A stretch of DNA of 64,000 nt, from the NCBI RefSeq assembly GCF_002909235.1, contig NZ_PHQQ01000023.1, positions 1 through 64,000 on the forward strand, in the 5' to 3' direction. Of the stretch, positions 61,037 through 64,000 are shown one piece after another. A program made the position numbers and the translations under genes. The DNA is from Arenibacter catalasegens (GTDB taxonomy: Bacteria; Bacteroidota; Bacteroidia; Flavobacteriales; Flavobacteriaceae). Under the pieces are notes generated by a model, which was not told the origin of the DNA, did no database searches, and saw only the letters and a program-made list of their open reading frames with translations. The stretch's first letter is position 1, and each line of letters opens with the position of its first letter.

Positions 61037-62068
61037 ATGGAAGCACAGGAGGAGTTTGAATTAAATGAGGAGGAACTTTTTGAGCATCATAGCTTTATAG
61101 CTTCCAAAGGGCAAGACCCTTTAAGAATAGATAAGTTTTTAATGAACTTCATTGAAAACGCCACACGTAATAAAATTCAACAGTCGGCAAGAGATGGCAA
61201 TGTCTGGGTAAATGGATTGGTAGTTAAGCAAAATTACAAGGTTAAGGCTGGGGATCACATACGGGTCATGTTTGCGCATCCTCCACATGAAAATTTATTG
61301 ATACCCGAAAACATACCCTTAGATATTGTTTATGAGGATGATGTTCTTTTGGTGGTGAATAAACAGGCGGGAATGGTCGTGCATCCTGGACATGGAAACT
61401 ATTCAGGAACCTTGATCAATGCTTTGATCTATCACTTTGAGAATTTACCAAAGAACAGTGATGAACGCCCTGGCCTAGTGCATAGAATAGATAAAGACAC
61501 TTCAGGTCTATTGGTAGTGGCCAAAACGGAAGCTGCTATGACCCATCTGGCGAAGCAGTTTTTTGATAAATCCAGTGAACGTGAGTATCTAGCCCTAGTC
61601 TGGGGGAATGTGGAGGAGGATAATGGTACCATAGAGGGCCATATAGGTAGGAATCCTAAAAACAGATTGCAAATGCATGTTTTTCCTGAAGGTGATCAAG
61701 GTAAGGAGGCGATTACCCACTTCAAGGTCTTGGAGCGATATGGATATGTAACCTTGCTTGCCTGTACTTTGGAAACGGGTAGAACACATCAAATTAGGGT
61801 GCATTTAAGACATATTGGTCATACACTTTTTAATGATGAGCGCTATGGCGGTGAAAGAATATTAAAGGGAACCACTTTTACAAAATACAAGCAATTTGTA
61901 GATAACGCCTTTAAAATTTTACCTAGACAGGCCCTTCATGCAAAAACCTTGGGATTTGTTCACCCTGTTACCGGCAAGTTTATGAGATTCGATTCTGAAA
62001 TTCCAGAGGACATGGCCAACTGCATTGAAAAATGGAGACATTATGCCAAACATAGTCAGGCAGAATAG
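61037..62068 (+). CDS. rluD: RluA-family 23S rRNA pseudouridine synthase (RluD-like)
   Basis: The 343-residue enzyme has an N-terminal S4 RNA-binding domain (DKFLMNFIENATRNKIQQSARDGNVWVNG, about residues 30-60, quoted in parts) and the catalytic RluA domain with the active-site Asp in HRIDKDTSGLLV near 150. The segments KREYLALVWG-like and HQIRVHLRHIGH follow. In E. coli RluD modifies positions 1911/1915/1917 of 23S rRNA; the exact sites here are inferred from the family. It starts 2 bp after the PASTA gene stop and is therefore cotranscribed. Confidence 0.9.
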   Translation: MEAQEEFELNEEELFEHHSFIASKGQDPLRIDKFLMNFIENATRNKIQQSARDGNVWVNGLVVKQNYKVKAGDHIRVMFAHPPHENLLIPENIPLDIVYEDDVLLVVNKQAGMVVHPGHGNYSGTLINALIYHFENLPKNSDERPGLVHRIDKDTSGLLVVAKTEAAMTHLAKQFFDKSSEREYLALVWGNVEEDNGTIEGHIGRNPKNRLQMHVFPEGDQGKEAITHFKVLERYGYVTLLACTLETGRTHQIRVHLRHIGHTLFNDERYGGERILKGTTFTKYKQFVDNAFKILPRQALHAKTLGFVHPVTGKFMRFDSEIPEDMANCIEKWRHYAKHSQAE

Positions 62069-62132
62069 GTTTCATTTATACCAATATTGAAAACAAGATA
62101 TTAAAGGGTTAGGTAATTCAATATTCAGCTAT

Positions 62133-62140
62133 TATTTTTG
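62133..62140 (+). promoter_or_regulatory. Putative -7 box TATTTTTG for yaaA
   Basis: TATTTTTG matches TAnnTTTG and lies 26 bp before the ATG at 62166. No clean -33 TTG is seen. Confidence 0.45.
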
Positions 62141-62165
62141 ACCTGATCGTTAATGTTATCCAAGC

Positions 62166-62927
62166 ATGAAAATAGTAATATCACCCGCAAAATCTCTGGA
62201 TTTTGAAAGTAAATTGCCCACTAGTGAGTTTTCGCAGCCCAATTTTCTCAGGGAGGCAGAACAATTGAATAAGGTTTTGGCCAAAAAAAACCCAAAGGCT
62301 TTGTCAAAATTAATGGGGATTTCGGCCAATCTGGCAGAATTAAATTGGGAAAGGAACCAGCAGTTTTCAGTGCCTTTTACTGAGGAAAATGCCAGACCTG
62401 CAATATATGCGTTTAACGGTGATGTTTATCAAGGACTTGATGCTTATACCATTGCGACTAAAAAATTACAGAGCCTTCAAAATAATCTTAGAATACTATC
62501 AGGTTTGTATGGTGTTTTAAAACCTTTAGATCTTATGCAGCCCTATCGCTTGGAAATGGGAACCCAATTAAAAATAGGCCGCAAAAAGAATTTATACGAA
62601 TATTGGAAAAAACCGATTACAGATTATTTAAATTTAGAATTAGAGGATAATGAGTTGTTTCTGAATCTGGCGAGTAATGAATACTTTAGTTCCGTGGATG
62701 AGAAACATCTAAAAGTGCCTGTAATTACACCAATATTTAAGGATTGGAAGAATGATCATTTAAAGATTATCAGTTTTTTCGCAAAAAAAGCCAGGGGAGC
62801 TATGGTAAGGTATATTTTGGATACAGATGCTAAAACTTTAGAGGATGTTAAAGGGTTTGATCTAGACGGATATATGTTTAGTAAGGAACATACTTTAAAG
62901 GAAAATCAGCCTGTTTTTATACGATAG
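62166..62927 (+). CDS. yaaA: Peroxide stress protein YaaA (DUF328)
   Basis: The 253-residue protein matches YaaA: the start [13 protein letters not shown], the KLMGIS and [16 protein letters not shown] segments (about 60-100), [22 protein letters not shown], and the C-terminal [10 protein letters not shown] block. In E. coli YaaA limits iron-driven damage during hydrogen peroxide stress and binds DNA. A similar role here is an extrapolation. It lies about 100 bp after the rluD-type gene with its own -7 box, so it may be independently transcribed. Confidence 0.92.
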   Translation: MKIVISPAKSLDFESKLPTSEFSQPNFLREAEQLNKVLAKKNPKALSKLMGISANLAELNWERNQQFSVPFTEENARPAIYAFNGDVYQGLDAYTIATKKLQSLQNNLRILSGLYGVLKPLDLMQPYRLEMGTQLKIGRKKNLYEYWKKPITDYLNLELEDNELFLNLASNEYFSSVDEKHLKVPVITPIFKDWKNDHLKIISFFAKKARGAMVRYILDTDAKTLEDVKGFDLDGYMFSKEHTLKENQPVFIR

Positions 62928-62987
62928 AATATTTTTCAAAAAAAAGCGTTATTTTCTAATAAGTCCTACTACTTAATTGAGATTAAA

Positions 62988-63350
62988 ATGAAACGATTCG
63001 CTTTTTTGTTTTTGGTTGTTATTTTTATTACTGCTTGTTCCGATCGGGATGATAACCTCGATGGGGTGAATATCAGAATAAAAAATGAAAGCAGTGTTAC
63101 GTATGATCTGGTGCAAGTGGGCAGTGCGGAAATGCTACACGAGCTTATTGGTCCTGACGAATATTCTGGGTATTTGAAATATGAAACGGCCTATGAATAT
63201 GCTTACATAAATATAACTGTAGGCGAAGAGAATTACGTCTCGCAGCCTATTGATTTTGTTGGTGAGACACCTTTGGAAAATGGGTTCTACACCTATGGAC
63301 TAAGTATCTCCGAGGAGGGGGATATTATTTTAAATTTTATAGTTGATTAG
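62988..63350 (+). CDS. Small lipoprotein of unknown function
   Basis: A 120-residue protein with a short lipoprotein signal (hydrophobic run, lipobox ITAC with Cys17, then SDRDD). The mature part is acidic and beta-rich (YDLVQVGSAEMLHEL, YKYETAYEYAYINITV-like strands), with several Tyr and Gly. The acidic residues right after the lipobox Cys resemble surface-export signals described for Bacteroidota lipoproteins, so surface exposure is possible. No family is recognised. It follows yaaA after 60 bp on the same strand and is convergent with bTHX. Confidence 0.7.
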   Translation: MKRFAFLFLVVIFITACSDRDDNLDGVNIRIKNESSVTYDLVQVGSAEMLHELIGPDEYSGYLKYETAYEYAYINITVGEENYVSQPIDFVGETPLENGFYTYGLSISEEGDIILNFIVD

Positions 63351-63370
63351 CTAGAATTTTAGGGTGTCCC

Positions 63371-63499
63371 TTATTTTTTTTTGTTAGGATTTATCTTTTC
63401 TTCTATAGTGGGTCTTTTTTTAATTTTTCTTTTACGTCTAGTACCCCAAGTACCATTAACAATTTTGCCTCTTTTCGATTTTTTATCTCCTTTTCCCAT
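63371..63499 (-). CDS. 30S ribosomal protein bTHX
   Basis: A 42-residue, strongly basic protein starting MGKGDKKSKRGKIVNGTWG and ending in a Lys run. The KSKRGKI...GTWG...RKRKIKKRP pattern is that of the small 30S protein THX/bTHX of Bacteroidota and Thermus, which lies in a cavity of the small subunit head. The codons run open from the ATG at 63497-63499 to a TAA at 63371. A promoter with TTG-N20-TAACTTTA lies just upstream on the minus strand. It is not part of any operon and is convergent with the small lipoprotein gene. Confidence 0.85.
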   Translation of the reverse strand: MGKGDKKSKRGKIVNGTWGTRRKRKIKKRPTIEEKINPNKKK

Positions 63500-63521
63500 T
63501 TGTTTTTATATTTTATCTTTT

Positions 63522-63552
63522 TAAAGTTAGCACATAAATAATTCATTATCAA
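63522..63552 (-). promoter_or_regulatory. Putative promoter of the bTHX gene
   Basis: On the minus strand a TTG (63550-63552) is followed after 20 bp by TAACTTTA (63522-63529), one base off the -7 consensus. The leader would be about 15 nt to the ATG at 63499. Confidence 0.5.
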
Positions 63553-63625
63553 GTTTCGAATAAACTACTTTTCACCCCTAATTTTGATTTGTAACAAATT
63601 TCTTGAAAGATATACTTTTAACGTA

Positions 63626-63656
63626 TTGGCGACCTAGCCCTAATAAGCTAAATTTG
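63626..63656 (+). promoter_or_regulatory. Flavobacterial promoter for pyc
   Basis: TTG at 63626-63628 and TAAATTTG at 63649-63656 with a 20-bp spacer match the Bacteroidota consensus closely. The start codon is about 48 bp after the -7 box. Confidence 0.65.
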
Positions 63657-63704
63657 TATAATTATAAAATTATGTTAAATTGAGCAATTCTAAAACGTTA
63701 AAGA

Positions 63705-64000
63705 TTGAAAATAAAAAAGGTATTAGTCGCAAATAGGGGAGAGATTGCCATACGTATTTTTAGGGCATGTGTAGAAATAGGACTTAAAACAGTAGGGGTG
63801 TATACCTACGAAGACCGTTATTCCCTGCATCGTTACAAAGCAGATGAAAGTTACCAGATAGGAGAGGATAATGAACCTTTAAAACCTTATCTGGACATGG
63901 ACGCCTTGATTAGAATTGCTAAGGAGAATAATGTGGACGCCATTCACCCGGGATATGGATTCTTGTCCGAAAATGCCAAATTTGCTCAAAAATGTGAGGA
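63705..64000 (+). CDS. pyc: Pyruvate carboxylase, N-terminal part (runs off the window)
   Basis: The last 296 bp encode the first 98 residues of a biotin carboxylase domain: [20 protein letters not shown] near the start, then [32 protein letters not shown] and [15 protein letters not shown]. The [13 protein letters not shown] phrase is that of pyruvate carboxylase rather than acetyl-CoA carboxylase subunits. It would carboxylate pyruvate to oxaloacetate. The frame is closed upstream by a TGA at 63681, with no ATG between, so TTG at 63705 is the likely start. The remainder lies beyond the window, so full-length identity is unconfirmed. The birA product at 51947 could biotinylate it. Confidence 0.85.
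   Translation, partial: MKIKKVLVANRGEIAIRIFRACVEIGLKTVGVYTYEDRYSLHRYKADESYQIGEDNEPLKPYLDMDALIRIAKENNVDAIHPGYGFLSENAKFAQKCE

Overview
The window looks like a chromosomal segment of a marine member of the Flavobacteriaceae (Bacteroidota). This is inferred from several things visible in the sequence: low GC, many TAnnTTTG-type -7 boxes, few obvious Shine-Dalgarno sites, abundant short lipoprotein signals, bTHX, LytTR and hybrid sensor kinases, a vanadium haloperoxidase-like protein, kynurenine-pathway genes, and the gene order rsfS-ftsH-LUD-cdsA-psd. No rRNA, tRNA, CRISPR array, insertion sequence or prophage was seen. Most of the window is ordinary housekeeping DNA.

Layout. 1-447 holds hairpin-rich intergenic repeats. 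448-7294 carries an O-methyltransferase, a GNAT protein, kynureninase with an MFS transporter, a lipoprotein, a second-type ClpP and kynurenine 3-monooxygenase. 7370-14475 carries a zinc-ribbon-derived coiled-coil protein with its Nif3 partner, lpxK, a TPR hybrid kinase coupled to gapA, and lipA. 14476-15315 is a long stretch without a convincing gene. 15316-17611 holds two ECF sigma factors, an RskA-like anti-sigma factor and a small Cys-rich membrane protein. 17811-25873 holds murB with an aminotransferase, an aspartyl protease-PDZ protein, a DUF1573 protein, valS and a cytosolic Gfo/Idh oxidoreductase.

26082-35842 is the accessory-looking part. A CDP-alcohol phosphatidyltransferase is followed by a LacI-type regulator with two matching operator-like palindromes upstream. 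Seven closely spaced genes then run in the same direction: a DUF6807/PmoA-like lipoprotein, two Gfo/Idh oxidoreductases with Tat-like leaders, a DUF1080 (3-keto-disaccharide hydrolase family) lipoprotein, a NagA-like deacetylase with a signal peptide, an Nramp-fold transporter lacking the metal-binding motifs, and NagB. I read this as a candidate regulon for oxidative, extracytoplasmic processing of an amino-sugar-containing compound. It is the best candidate here for an undescribed system.

35904-46959 is mixed: a HopJ-family protein, secreted proteins, an unusual zinc-ribbon/SDR fusion lacking the catalytic Tyr, a DoxX-like protein, a vanadium haloperoxidase/PAP2 lipoprotein, a LytTR regulator convergent with a hybrid kinase, and a sterol desaturase-like enzyme. 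47037-51854 is a minus-strand operon: rsfS, ftsH, a LUD protein, cdsA, psd and an acyl-CoA-binding protein. 51947-63350 holds birA, an SRPBCC protein, a head-to-head pyrE/NUDIX pair, an M14 peptidase lipoprotein, a PAS kinase with its response regulator, coaD, ddl, a PASTA protein with an RluD-type synthase, yaaA and a small lipoprotein. The window ends with bTHX (42 aa, minus strand) and the first 98 codons of pyruvate carboxylase.
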